From: an uncultured Isosphaeraceae bacterium
GTDB lineage: Bacteria > Planctomycetota > Planctomycetia > Isosphaerales > Isosphaeraceae
Direction: 5' to 3'
Assembly: GCA_945957605.1 (NCBI GenBank)
Contig: CAMFLR010000026.1
Location: 1-64,000 of the forward strand
Length of the DNA stretch: 64,000 bases
The notes below the pieces were generated by a model. That model was not told the origin of the DNA. It was given only the letters and a program-made list of their open reading frames with translations, and made no database searches. Shown in pieces: positions 1 to 8,625 of the stretch (position 1 is the stretch's first letter; every line of letters begins with the position of its first letter). Position numbers and translations under genes: made by a program.

Positions 1-2
1 AC

Positions 3-191
3 CTCTCAAAAAGCGCAAGCGAAGATTTGATGAAGACGAATCCCGGACACTATTGCGTACTCGACCAGTGCGAACAAGTCGAGCGGTGGGAACAGGTCGA
101 AGCGGCAGTTCAAAGATCCAAATCCCAAGCCGGGCCGTGGATTACCGGGGGTTTTTCGTCCAACGACGTTGCCCCACCTTCATTTTGGTAA
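3..191 (+). CDS. Possible 3' end of an unidentified gene entering from the left
   Basis: An open frame enters from outside the window and stops at TAA 189-191, giving about 62 residues that end in WITGGFSSNDVAPPSFW. The composition looks protein-like (C, W and aromatic residues, acidic patches), but I recognise no family. It overlaps the 3' end of the RAYT gene on the other strand by about 80 bases. Either the two genes converge with overlap or one of the frames is spurious. Low confidence. Confidence 0.3.
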   Translation, partial: LSKSASEDLMKTNPGHYCVLDQCEQVERWEQVEAAVQRSKSQAGPWITGGFSSNDVAPPSFW

Positions 192-694
192 TGACGCACA
201 CTTGACCAACGCCAATCAGCCGCAGACTGACAGAGACCTCTACGCACCGGGTTTTCGTGAATGTAAGCAATCGAAGCTTCGATAACCTTCCTCGTTCGTA
301 CATTCCGACCGTATCCGCCCCCTTCCTGCCAGAAGCGAAAGCAAAAGACGCCAGGCCGTTCTCGCACAGTCAGTTGCTCAAGTAGCGGACTGCCAATACA
401 TTCGAGCTGTTTCTTTATCCGTGATGAAAAGAGAGCTTTGATCGCCTTGAGAAATAAATCGATGCGAAATGCTTCACTTATCGGTTGAACCAAGATGTGA
501 ACGTGCTCCGGCATGAAGACATAGGCGACGAGTCGGCACTTCTGGGCGAGGGTTGCGTTGTCGAGACTCTCTGCCAAGGCGTGCCGCCGTTCATCGTTCG
601 ACAGCAGAGGCATCCTCCGGTAGCACGAAAACGTAATCTCGTGGAGATCTCCAGGCTCGTGGAATCGTTTGACGGTTTTCCGATGGGTTGTCAT
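110..694 (-). CDS. REP-associated tyrosine transposase (RAYT, Y1/IS200-like)
   Basis: Single-stranded-DNA endonuclease of the Y1 transposase family, 194 residues, the usual size for RAYTs. The HUH metal-binding motif is visible as HVH at residues 64-66 inside MPEHVHILVQP. The likely catalytic tyrosine is Y144 in IAYIHENPVRRGL, and the FWQEGGGYGRN stretch (121-131) precedes it as in relatives. RAYTs are domesticated transposases that recognise REP palindromes and usually occur once per genome beside them. A REP-like hairpin lies about 70 bases upstream of the start, and related hairpins are scattered through the window. No terminal inverted repeats or partner genes are visible, so this is not a typical insertion sequence. 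The family call is firm; activity is inferred. Confidence 0.88.
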   Translation of the reverse strand: MTTHRKTVKRFHEPGDLHEITFSCYRRMPLLSNDERRHALAESLDNATLAQKCRLVAYVFMPEHVHILVQPISEAFRIDLFLKAIKALFSSRIKKQLECIGSPLLEQLTVRERPGVFCFRFWQEGGGYGRNVRTRKVIEASIAYIHENPVRRGLCQSAADWRWSSVRHYQNEGGATSLDEKPPVIHGPAWDLDL

Positions 695-764
695 GGGAAC
701 GGAGAATACAAGAAGAAATTGGTGAGCCGCAACTCTCGACGGATACGGAGTTTACGTGAGAAAA

Positions 765-830
765 CACTGGTCGGGTACGACCAGTGGCACCCAGATATCA
801 ACACTACTGCTATCGCACACCCAGATATCA
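765..830. repeat. REP-like hairpin (family A) beside the RAYT, plus a 13-bp direct repeat
   Basis: CACTGGTCG and CGACCAGTG form a perfect 9-bp stem around GGTA, followed by GCACCC (765-792), the same tail carried by the other family A elements. CACCCAGATATCA occurs twice, at 788-800 and 818-830. This is the copy closest to the RAYT gene. Confidence 0.7.
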
Positions 831-861
831 TACCGCTACCACCAGCGTTGCACTCTGACCA

Positions 862-2073
862 TCAATGCTTTGTTCGATTCTCCAAATAGTCGACATGAAA
901 CTTGCCGGCGACTCCATTGCCTGAAAACGCACTCCACGGCTTGGAACAAATGTCGATGTCACCGTCGCCATCGACGTCACCCACCTGAAGCTCGTGGCCG
1001 CCGAGTTTCTTATCAAGCAGAATCCTTTCGGCGAACTTGCTGCCACCGAGATTTTCCCAGACGACCCAGCGGGAATTATCGCGACCATGGGGCAAGAGTT
1101 CTTCCTGCTCGTTGGCGATGATCTCGGGCCGGCCATCGCCGTTCAGGTCGGCAACTGCCAGGGCGTGCAACGACCCATAAGGGAAACTCTGAGGCAGTTC
1201 CTGCTTTTTCCAATCAGTCCCTTTGCCGTTCTGATTCCAGAGAATCGCCACCTTTGAACCAGTGATATCCGCATCACCAACGACGAGTTCGAGCCGACCG
1301 TCGCCGTCCAGGTCTGCAAAAGCCGATCGCACGCAAATTCCATACGGCCCCGAACGGCCCATCGGTAGGTTTTTGTGAGCTTCCCATTTGAGCCCTTTGC
1401 CGTCGCGATTCTCGTACCAGGTATCGCCGCGAGCGACGTCGAGATCGCCGTCTCCGTCGATGTCGGATGCGCCATTGGGCGTGATGGCGCCGTGGATTCC
1501 GGGGGCGATTTCGTGCCGTACCCAGGGTTTTCGCGGATCGGTCGGGATGCTGAACCAGCAGAGGGCGTTCAGGGCAGTGCGTGAGTCGCCCATCATGAGA
1601 ATATCTTTGCGCTTATCACCGTCGACGTCGGCGACCAAGATGTCGTGCGCACCAGCGGCGTTCTCAGCGAATACGATGCGTTCAAATGCCTCCGTGCGAG
1701 GCTTGCGCGTGTTGCGATACCAAACGCCGCTGCAAACGAGGTCGACCCAGCCATCGCCGTCGACGTCGTGCGAAGTCAGGCCGACGTCGGACTGATAATT
1801 CGTGCCGACATCGTGCCGCACCCAGTCATCCGCGCCCCGATATTCGAACCAGTAAAGCCGCTCGGGCCGAGGGATTCGACCACCGCAAACGAAGTCGAGA
1901 TCGCCGTCGTGGTCGAGGTCGACGAGGGCAGTCAGGCCGTAGTCGCCTTGCCCCTTGTTCGTGGGAAGATTCAGCGACACGAAATGATGGCGGAATTCAA
2001 GCTCGGCGGCTTGAATCGGTCCTGCGGCCGCGGAAACGACAAACGCGGCAACGCCAAGTCTCCATAATTTCAT
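862..2073 (-). CDS. Secreted FG-GAP/VCBS repeat protein
   Basis: 403 residues with an N-terminal signal peptide (about 1-22, ending AAGPIQAAE). At least six calcium-binding-type DxDGDGxxD repeats follow, such as VDLDHDGDLDFV, SDIDGDGDLDVA and GDVDGDGDIDIC, spaced about 50 residues apart as in integrin-like beta-propellers. I see no enzymatic domain. Such proteins are extracytoplasmic and bind calcium through the loops; the ligand is unknown. The start is supported by AAAGG about 8 bases upstream of ATG. The gene stands alone, 40 bases downstream of the protease gene on the same strand, so co-transcription is possible. Confidence 0.85.
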   Translation of the reverse strand: MKLWRLGVAAFVVSAAAGPIQAAELEFRHHFVSLNLPTNKGQGDYGLTALVDLDHDGDLDFVCGGRIPRPERLYWFEYRGADDWVRHDVGTNYQSDVGLTSHDVDGDGWVDLVCSGVWYRNTRKPRTEAFERIVFAENAAGAHDILVADVDGDKRKDILMMGDSRTALNALCWFSIPTDPRKPWVRHEIAPGIHGAITPNGASDIDGDGDLDVARGDTWYENRDGKGLKWEAHKNLPMGRSGPYGICVRSAFADLDGDGRLELVVGDADITGSKVAILWNQNGKGTDWKKQELPQSFPYGSLHALAVADLNGDGRPEIIANEQEELLPHGRDNSRWVVWENLGGSKFAERILLDKKLGGHELQVGDVDGDGDIDICSKPWSAFSGNGVAGKFHVDYLENRTKH

Positions 2074-2113
2074 ATCGCAACCTTTAGATGAAGTGGCTTC
2101 TTCTTGCGGTTTC

Positions 2114-3145
2114 TCAGGGCAATGCCCCTTGCGGAATCTCAGCCATCAAGGCGAACACCGAAGCCAGCAGGACGTATGCAAGGAGCCCCTGAGAATCCGG
2201 CTTGGTGGCTGATTTGCCGGCGAGCGCGGAGAGTGCGCCGCCAATCATCAGGAGGATGAGTACCCCTGTGAAATGTTCGTCGTGCGTCACTGTTAGCAGC
2301 AGCCCGAGGGCGATCACCGCCAGCCAGCGTTGATTCTTGGTCATCGACCGGAAGGCTCGGCCGCCATCGAGTGAGCCGAGGGGAAGCATGTTGAACAGGT
2401 TGATCCACGCTCCGAATTTGGCAATGACGAACATGACGGGCAGGCCGGTCGCCATGCCGATGCCATAAAACATGATCGCCGCGAACAGGCCCCAAAGTGG
2501 GCCGGCCAGGCCGCAACGTGCATCCTGTCGAGGATCATCCAGCGCCTGCCGGAGCCGGACCATTGCGCCCAGTCCGGGTACGAACATGGGGGCACTTATC
2601 TTGACTCCATATCGCGTCAACGCGAAAACATGACCCATCTCGTGAATATAAATCGAAAGGACGAGACCAAGCGCCAGGGGCCAGCCGAACATCGTCCAGT
2701 AGACGCCGAAGGAAAGGATCATCGACGTGAACGTACTGGCCTTTGTCAGTCCCAAGAGCAGCAGTTTACCCTTCGTCAAAACCAGGAGGGCGATGGTCTT
2801 GAACTTCCAGCAGAGCAGTGCAAATGCACCAATGCCGGCCGCTCCATTACCCCACGCGCCTTGCGTTGGCTTGGATGCGGCCGGAGAGGCATCGACGACC
2901 TGTCCAAGCTCGGTGATTTTGGCCTGAATCGTTTCGTGCTGTCGTGTGCCGCGCGGAAGGAGTTCCAGGGCTTCGCGCCAGGCGGCCAGTGCCTTGACCG
3001 GAGTGTCGGCCCGGGCTGCCTCATTGGCGAGTGCCTTCAGACGCTCGGCATGAATGAGGCGTTTGCACTTGGGGCACGTGAGCAGGTTGGGGGCCAGCTC
3101 CGTGCCGCATGTCATGCAGATTGCAGGCGAGGAGATGTCAGACAT
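2114..3145 (-). CDS. Membrane-embedded M50 (site-2 protease-like) metallopeptidase with zinc ribbon
   Basis: 343 residues. An N-terminal zinc ribbon (C10, C13, C24, C27) is followed by a helical TPR-like stretch (about 30-85) and a multi-pass membrane region. The zinc-protease motif HEMGH lies at 168-172, and the second M50 motif, NLFNMLPLGSLDGGR, ends at about 263 with the metal-ligand aspartate. Both catalytic motifs are intact, so it should cleave substrates within or near the membrane. Its start overlaps the end of the preceding zinc-ribbon membrane gene by 8 bases, indicating translational coupling. That neighbour is a reasonable candidate partner or substrate, though this is inference. 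Confidence 0.88.
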   Translation of the reverse strand: MSDISSPAICMTCGTELAPNLLTCPKCKRLIHAERLKALANEAARADTPVKALAAWREALELLPRGTRQHETIQAKITELGQVVDASPAASKPTQGAWGNGAAGIGAFALLCWKFKTIALLVLTKGKLLLLGLTKASTFTSMILSFGVYWTMFGWPLALGLVLSIYIHEMGHVFALTRYGVKISAPMFVPGLGAMVRLRQALDDPRQDARCGLAGPLWGLFAAIMFYGIGMATGLPVMFVIAKFGAWINLFNMLPLGSLDGGRAFRSMTKNQRWLAVIALGLLLTVTHDEHFTGVLILLMIGGALSALAGKSATKPDSQGLLAYVLLASVFALMAEIPQGALP

Positions 3146-3989
3146 CGTAGGCTGTCACGCCGACGCTGTGCGGACCTGTAATGTTGATCGGCACTTTGCG
3201 GTTCAGCTTGAACGCTTCCCAGAGTGCGAACGCGATGATCAACAAACTGATCGGCTGGGAAATCCCGGCGGCGATGGGAAGCGCGACAAAAATCACGAGG
3301 AGTGCGACGAATCCCAGTGCGACCGCGCTGAACGTCAATTCCTCTTCCGCAATGTTTGGCTTGAGGTCGGGCACCGCCTTGGCGTCGGCGGGCGGCGCGG
3401 GCTGCGGATCATTTGCCGCAACATTCGGTTTCGGCTTAGGCTTCGCCGTGGCGTCTGCAATGTTTGGCTTCTTGGCGGCGGCGGGGTCGGCAGGCGCTGC
3501 GGCCTGCGGCTCGTTTGCGATCTTGCCGCTGATCCATTCTGAAATGAGCATCGCGCCGTAACTCAAACAAATCGCCATGTAGGTGAAGAATACGGCTGTC
3601 AACTGATAGAGGATCCCTCCGCGTCCGTTGCTCCCTTTGCGTACTGCCGAGCCCACCATGAAGCCCACCAGAATCGAGATCAGTCCAATCTCCATTCCGG
3701 TGATTTTGAGAACGCCGAAATAGATCGCAAAGCCGGCAACGGCCGCGCCGAAGCCGAAGAGGCAGGCTTTGAGAAAACGCGGAAGCCAAGACCCGCTGGT
3801 CAAGTAGTTCTTCAACCCCGTGCTGCAAGTTTCGCAAAGAATCGCGCCATTGATTTGATAATAATCATGCGCGATTAGCTGTTTACAACTTACGCAACTG
3901 AGATCGGCCGCCGGCTCGCTCTCGTTGTATTCGGCCTGGTCGAATTGCATCTCATTGTCAGACGCATCGATCGGCGTATTCTCAGACAT
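3138..3989 (-). CDS. Zinc-ribbon polytopic membrane protein, unknown function
   Basis: 283 residues from the ATG at 3989; an earlier in-frame start would add 26 unconvincing residues. An acidic N-terminus precedes a CxxC...CxxC ribbon (C32, C35, C52, C55). Three hydrophobic segments follow (about 74-93, 99-116, 126-150), then a Pro/Ala/Lys-rich linker of about 60 residues and two further hydrophobic segments near the C-terminus. First gene of a two-gene unit with the M50 protease. No catalytic motif is visible and I do not recognise a named family. Confidence 0.75.
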   Translation of the reverse strand: MSENTPIDASDNEMQFDQAEYNESEPAADLSCVSCKQLIAHDYYQINGAILCETCSTGLKNYLTSGSWLPRFLKACLFGFGAAVAGFAIYFGVLKITGMEIGLISILVGFMVGSAVRKGSNGRGGILYQLTAVFFTYMAICLSYGAMLISEWISGKIANEPQAAAPADPAAAKKPNIADATAKPKPKPNVAANDPQPAPPADAKAVPDLKPNIAEEELTFSAVALGFVALLVIFVALPIAAGISQPISLLIIAFALWEAFKLNRKVPINITGPHSVGVTAYDV

Positions 3990-4186
3990 TGCACGTGTTC
4001 CCGTGAGCCGTAAACACATCAACGTGACAAACTTTGTCTCCAGTATTGGAGACGATCGGCCGTGCAAGTTCCAGTGGTTGCATGCGAGATTTTATTCGTC
4101 GCGTCTTTTGTGTAAGGCGCAGCGGCGAACGACTCACTCTGTTGAGTGAAATCGCTCGAAATGATGCTTGATTACCTCGCGATGCG

Positions 4187-5221
4187 CTAGTGCGATGAGC
4201 TCTCCAGCCGGCGCCCAACTTCCGCCGCGACCGCCGCAGTGAAGCTATCGGTCGACTCCTGGCCGCCGAGGTCACGCGTGCGCACACCTTGTCTTAACAA
4301 ATCGAGCGTGGCGTTCTTCACCGCCTGGCCGACTGAGATTTCGCCAAGCTGATAAAGCATCATCGAAACGGCGAGGAAAATCGCCGTGGGATTGGCGAGT
4401 CCTTTGCCGGCGATGTCAGGCGCGGTGCCGTGTGCGGCGTCGTAAAGCGCGACGCGCACTACCGCCGAGGCGTCGAACGCAAGATTCGCACTGGCACCGA
4501 TTCCGAGACTTCCCGCCAGGCCGCAGGCCATGTCGGAGAGGAAGTCGCCGTACTCGTTGAGCACGAGGACGATCTCGAACTTTTCGGGTGCCATGATGAT
4601 CTTGCCGAGCAGGGCGTCGAACAGCTCGGCGTTGTGTGGCACTTCGGGGAACTGGCCGGCCACTTCCTTGGCGACGCTTTCGAACAGGCCGTCGGTGGCT
4701 TTCTGGATCGTATATTTTGATGCGGTTGTGACGCGTTTATTGGTTTTGCGGGCAAGACTGAAGGCGTAGCGAGCGGCTTCGCGAACGGGACGACGCTCGA
4801 CGATACGCAGGCTGACTGCGCCATCTTCGCCGATCATCCGGCCGGGGTCGTCATAGGTTCCGCCGGTGGCGATGCGGACGATATCGACATCAAGGTCGCG
4901 GCGGAAATTGGTGGGCACGCCGGGAATTGTGTAAACGGGGCGGTGGATGACGGAGAGATCCAAGCGTCGGCGGAGGACTTGATTCGGGCTCTCTTCGACC
5001 GTGGCAGTCGGGTGCTTGAGCGCGACCTTGGTTTGCTCGATCGACTCGACTGCTTCGTCGTAGATCGTTTTCTTGTTGGCGCGGCGGTTCTCGAGTGAGA
5101 AATCGACCTGGCGGAATTCGAGTTGGATGGGGAGGGCTTCGGCGAGCGTATGAACGGCGCGAGAAAGCTCGGGACCGATTCCATCGCCGAGAAGTTCGGT
5201 CACGGGATATGTCGGGCGCAT
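4187..5221 (-). CDS. Isocitrate/isopropylmalate dehydrogenase family protein
   Basis: 344 residues from ATG 5221, preceded by a GAGGAG Shine-Dalgarno; the ORF extends further upstream but that part is poor. Family landmarks are present: ELLGDGIGPEL at the N-terminus, the lysine region TTASKYTIQK, the metal-ligand aspartates in NEYGDFLSDMA, and the cofactor signature HGTAPDIAGKGLANPTA. These predict an NAD(P)-dependent beta-decarboxylating dehydrogenase. The loop that normally reads ENTEGEYSG in NAD-isocitrate dehydrogenases here reads IATGGTYDDPGRM, so the substrate is uncertain among isocitrate, isopropylmalate and related hydroxyacids. Divergent from the coiled-coil gene, and not near leucine or lysine biosynthesis genes. 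Confidence 0.85.
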   Translation of the reverse strand: MRPTYPVTELLGDGIGPELSRAVHTLAEALPIQLEFRQVDFSLENRRANKKTIYDEAVESIEQTKVALKHPTATVEESPNQVLRRRLDLSVIHRPVYTIPGVPTNFRRDLDVDIVRIATGGTYDDPGRMIGEDGAVSLRIVERRPVREAARYAFSLARKTNKRVTTASKYTIQKATDGLFESVAKEVAGQFPEVPHNAELFDALLGKIIMAPEKFEIVLVLNEYGDFLSDMACGLAGSLGIGASANLAFDASAVVRVALYDAAHGTAPDIAGKGLANPTAIFLAVSMMLYQLGEISVGQAVKNATLDLLRQGVRTRDLGGQESTDSFTAAVAAEVGRRLESSSH

Positions 5222-5404
5222 CGGCGTGAAAATTCTCCTCGCTTCGTTTCCCTTCGCGAACGCTGGCCGCCGCCCGCGCGTTGAGATCGAACAATCCATT
5301 CCATTTTAGATTGTGCGCTATTCCCCGCCAGGGGGCGGTGCATGCTATGATTGAAGTCGACCGTTGCAGACCTCCCCGTTTCCGCCAGTTCTCATTTCGT
5401 CAGA

Positions 5405-5433
5405 CTGGCACAGCGGGGAAAGCGGGGTATAAT
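5405..5433 (+). promoter_or_regulatory. Candidate sigma-70-type promoter for the coiled-coil gene
   Basis: CTGGCA (5405-5410), a 17-base spacer, and a perfect TATAAT (5428-5433). The start codon at 5576 would leave a leader of about 135 bases. This sits in the 354-base divergent gap between the dehydrogenase and the coiled-coil gene; I see nothing else there. Confidence 0.45.
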
Positions 5434-5575
5434 AGGTTACCTGAAGGTCTGTCCTTTACGTTGACAGGCATCGCGCGCAGCCACCTCCATCGCCCCTTTA
5501 AGCGGCTAGTCTGACGAATCGCCGGTTCTGCCGCGATTTTCGGACTCGTCCTTTCCTGTTCAGGGAGTCGGTTCC

Positions 5576-6148
5576 ATGTCGACCGCGGGAAAAGTCCTGG
5601 TAGTTCTGAACGTCTTGCTGCTGGGCGTCTGGACGTTCCTTGCCGCGGCAGTTGACCAGAACAATGTGAACTGGGCCAAGGGGATCGAGAAGATCAAGGC
5701 CGACATGGTCAAGGTCCAGGCTGACCTCGAAGAAACCAAGGCGAAGGCCGACCAGACGCTGCATAAGGTGACGGAACATCAGATCGCCAAGGAACGCGAC
5801 ATGCGTTTGGTGCTGATGCGTGTTTCGGCGGCCGAACGCCAGCTCTCGAACACGAACGAGTCGCTGAGCCGAGTGAAGATCCAGCTCGACAACTACAAGG
5901 CAGCGGTCGAAACGGCCAAGAATGGCCTCGAAGCCCGCAAGGCCGAGAAGGCGAAGCTGGAAAAAGACAAGGCCGACGAGGAAGCCCTGGTGAAGCGTCT
6001 TCAAGGCGAAAACGCCGACAAGACCGGCGAACTTGTCTCGTTGCGTGACGAGTTTGTCGCGAAGCTCAAAGAGAACCAGACCGACGTTGAGAAGCAGCTC
6101 AAGGGTGGCAAGCCGCTTACTCGCCGGGCATCCTTGATTCGCGAATAA
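5576..6148 (+). CDS. Membrane-anchored coiled-coil protein
   Basis: 190 residues. One N-terminal hydrophobic segment (about 5-24, VLVVLNVLLLGVWTFLAAAV) is followed by an almost uninterrupted Lys/Glu/Ala-rich coiled coil (about 35-175) and a short basic tail. AGGGAG lies 9 bases before ATG. The anchor-plus-coil layout suggests an envelope or scaffold role, possibly reaching into the periplasm. There is no enzymatic motif and I do not recognise a named family. A candidate terminator lies about 45 bases downstream, so it is probably monocistronic. Confidence 0.8.
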   Translation: MSTAGKVLVVLNVLLLGVWTFLAAAVDQNNVNWAKGIEKIKADMVKVQADLEETKAKADQTLHKVTEHQIAKERDMRLVLMRVSAAERQLSNTNESLSRVKIQLDNYKAAVETAKNGLEARKAEKAKLEKDKADEEALVKRLQGENADKTGELVSLRDEFVAKLKENQTDVEKQLKGGKPLTRRASLIRE

Positions 6149-6193
6149 AGCTGAGTTCGCGGATATTTTGATCTCTGCACGAGTAGAAAACGG

Positions 6194-6236
6194 GGCTGGG
6201 GAGCCATGAGTTTGGCACTCCGGCCTCGCGTTTTTT
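6194..6236 (+). terminator. Candidate Rho-independent terminator
   Basis: GGCTGGGGAG pairs imperfectly (one bulge) with CTCCGGCC across a 13-base loop, followed by TCGCG and six Ts. Placed after the coiled-coil gene. Confidence 0.5.
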
Positions 6237-6361
6237 CGGGGCTGTGCGCGGGCAAGCGACTGTTAATGCGCAAGCCGCCTATGTTAAGCTAAAAGTTCAC
6301 ATAGGGAAGAATTGCCGGCTGGGTAGCCAATTCTGGGTTCGGCGTCGTTCTGGGAGGTAAG

Positions 6362-7108
6362 ATGGCGACAGGTGAGCCTGTGTCCGGTGCATCGAAGCGT
6401 GCCGGATCGACGCCTGCCGGTGATCGGGATCGCACTCTGAAAGTGGGTGGCGTTCCCTCTGGCTGGATGATCGAAACGATCGTCAGCCCCTTCCATTGCA
6501 TGTATCAAGACGCGCTCCACTTCCACTCACAAAGCCGACTGACGCTCAACCGATCCGAGCCCGAGGCCAGCCGCCTGGCACGCGCCGCGCTTTTGCTCTA
6601 CGTGGCGAGCGCCGAAGCCCTGGTGCATCACGCCGCGACCGAGCTGGCCAATCCCGAGCTGGCAGCGATCGTCGCCGATCCCGCGCGACCGATGCCGGTA
6701 CTCGACGTCTGGCGCATGCTGCCGTCGATTCTGGGTGCGGGACGCCCCGGCCTGATCGATCCCGAGGTCGCCCCCTGGCCGCAGTTCGCCGAATTGCTTT
6801 CGCTCCGCGATTCCTGGACCTATCCCGGTCACGCCGATTCGCGCCGGGCCTTTTATCGCTCGCCGGCGAAATCGGCACCTTACGAGCCGCTGCAACCGCA
6901 CCAGATTCCGCCAAACCTCGACGTCACGCCGAGTGATATTCACTATCCCCGCACCGGACTGCCGCGCGATCCTTACGCGCTTCGGCCCAATCATCTCGAC
7001 ACCGCGCGTGGAGTACTCGACGCGGCGATCGAAGCACTCGACCGCCGCCTTGATGGGGCAATCACGCACGAAAACCGGCATCGTCGTGAATTGACGCGGT
7101 TGGTTTGA
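6362..7108 (+). CDS. Hypothetical protein
   Basis: 248 residues; GGGAGGT just upstream of ATG supports the start. No signal peptide or membrane segment. The N-terminal 30 residues look disordered. A helical Ala/Leu-rich region (about 60-100, ARAALLLYVASAEALVHHAATEL) may form a helical bundle like those in HEPN or AbiV-type proteins, but the RxxxxH motif of HEPN RNases is not evident. The C-terminal part is Pro/Arg-rich. Convergent with the TPR gene. Function unknown. Confidence 0.7.
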   Translation: MATGEPVSGASKRAGSTPAGDRDRTLKVGGVPSGWMIETIVSPFHCMYQDALHFHSQSRLTLNRSEPEASRLARAALLLYVASAEALVHHAATELANPELAAIVADPARPMPVLDVWRMLPSILGAGRPGLIDPEVAPWPQFAELLSLRDSWTYPGHADSRRAFYRSPAKSAPYEPLQPHQIPPNLDVTPSDIHYPRTGLPRDPYALRPNHLDTARGVLDAAIEALDRRLDGAITHENRHRRELTRLV

Positions 7109-7128
7109 CGATAGCGGGATGAGTCAGA

Positions 7129-8238
7129 TCAACGAATGATCTGGCGCGAGACGACCCAGCTCATGGGATTTCGTTGCGGAAGCCCTACGGCTTGCCGTAG
7201 GTGACCTTGCGCTTTTTCAAAGCGCCCCTGCGCGAGTGCCACCTGGGCAAGGACGAAATGAAATTCCCGAATGCGATCGTAAACCCACTCTCGCTCGTAG
7301 AGCACGAGTATTGGATCACTCGCGTCAAAATCCTTCCGATTGAGAATTACTTCCGCGTCAATCTCTCCTGCGAGCAGCCGCGCCAACGGCACAGGCCAGG
7401 CTTCTGGCCGCTGAGCGCGGGTGTAATCTCGCTGAACACCACGCGCTTCGTTCAAGTACCAGTCCATGTATTCGTGGAACGCTTCGCGCCCCAGCTCGGG
7501 CTTGCCCTCGAATCGCCTCGCGAGCCAGATCCAGATAACTCGCTCCGCTCCCAAGTACGGAGCGATTGAATACCGCCAGCGGAAGTCCTGATTCGTAAAG
7601 TCGTCGGCCGCCTGCGTCCAACGCTCCTGACAGTAGCGGATGCAACCGCGCTCCGTTTTATACCACTCGGCCTCGGGCCGAAGTCGGATGGCGGTCTCCA
7701 GGTCGGGCAACGCATCCTCGGGGATAAACCCAGGCTTTTTATGGAGTAACGCCGTGGCCCGCGCGTAGTAATAGTGCGCGTGGTCTGGCTCGAGACGGAT
7801 CGCTTCGTCGAAGTTCGTCAGTGCGTTGGCGAGGTCGTCTCTGTTCTGCCAGACGAGCCCGCGCTGATAGGGGTAGTCCGATTCGAGCGGGTCGAGGGCG
7901 ACCGCTCGATCCAAGTCTTTCAGAGCCTCATCATCGTCGTGATTCAGCCTGTGGTTTGTGCCACGGGCTCCATACGACTCCGCATCAGGGGCGAGGTCGA
8001 CCGCCCGGTTCATGTCGTTTTGAGAATAAGTGATGCGTCCCAAAATCTGATGAATCCGACCTCGGGTTCGCCAGAATTCTGGTTCGTCCGGTTCGAGCTC
8101 GATCGCCTTCGTGAGGTCCTGCAGAGCGAGCTTGTGCTGGTATTCGCTACCGAGAAGAGAGCCCCGTTCCCAGTAAAGCCAGGCGTTGGTCGGGTCGTTT
8201 TCAATTTGGCGCGTGAGTTCGTCGATCTTCGCGGACAT
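7129..8238 (-). CDS. Tetratricopeptide repeat (TPR) protein
   Basis: 369 residues without a clear signal peptide, so probably cytoplasmic. At least five TPR units of about 34 residues run from residue 10 to about 190, with typical LDRAVALDPLESDYPYQRGLV-like helices. The C-terminal 180 residues are less regular and include one further TPR-like pair near the end (EKAQGHLRQAVGL). TPR arrays act as protein-binding scaffolds; the partner is unknown. The nearest same-strand genes are over 380 bases away, so it is probably transcribed alone. Confidence 0.8.
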   Translation of the reverse strand: MSAKIDELTRQIENDPTNAWLYWERGSLLGSEYQHKLALQDLTKAIELEPDEPEFWRTRGRIHQILGRITYSQNDMNRAVDLAPDAESYGARGTNHRLNHDDDEALKDLDRAVALDPLESDYPYQRGLVWQNRDDLANALTNFDEAIRLEPDHAHYYYARATALLHKKPGFIPEDALPDLETAIRLRPEAEWYKTERGCIRYCQERWTQAADDFTNQDFRWRYSIAPYLGAERVIWIWLARRFEGKPELGREAFHEYMDWYLNEARGVQRDYTRAQRPEAWPVPLARLLAGEIDAEVILNRKDFDASDPILVLYEREWVYDRIREFHFVLAQVALAQGRFEKAQGHLRQAVGLPQRNPMSWVVSRQIIR

Positions 8239-8625
8239 GCGGTCGGGGGCTTAGCGATCCCCCGGAATACGATAACCAAGACGCGTTGCGCGGGCCGCCG
8301 CCGAATATTGGTACAAGCGGCTCGTTTGGTCATGAATTGACCAGAGCGGATGTTATCATAACCTAAGTCGTTCGCAAAGAGCAGAGAATCTGTCTCATCA
8401 GACTATATAAGAAATAGCAATTAAGTTTTAGATCAGTTGTGCATTCGTTGGGCGAAATCGCTCTTATGCCGATTCTCGACTTATCCGAGCGAACATTGGT
8501 GCGCTCGCGTGATTGATTCGAGTTGTTGATCGCCCGTCCAAACTGCGCCACGCGGAAGCGAGACCAGGACCGATGCCGTCGGATAACGACACCGATCCTG
8601 AAAAGTTTCTTACAATTCATCCTAC
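8239..8625. other. Intergenic stretch without a credible gene
   Basis: About 390 bases between two minus-strand genes. It contains a local AT-rich patch (about 8380-8440) and the small palindrome GTTATCATAAC near 8351, possibly part of the TPR gene's promoter region. The open frames here have no coding character. Confidence 0.5.

Noticed and set aside
485-889. 134-residue plus-strand frame
   Set aside because: Antisense to the RAYT gene and running through the REP hairpin.
4133-4148. Small hairpin TCACTC-TGTT-GAGTGA upstream of the zinc-ribbon gene
   Set aside because: Short stem and no T-run; not a convincing terminator or operator.
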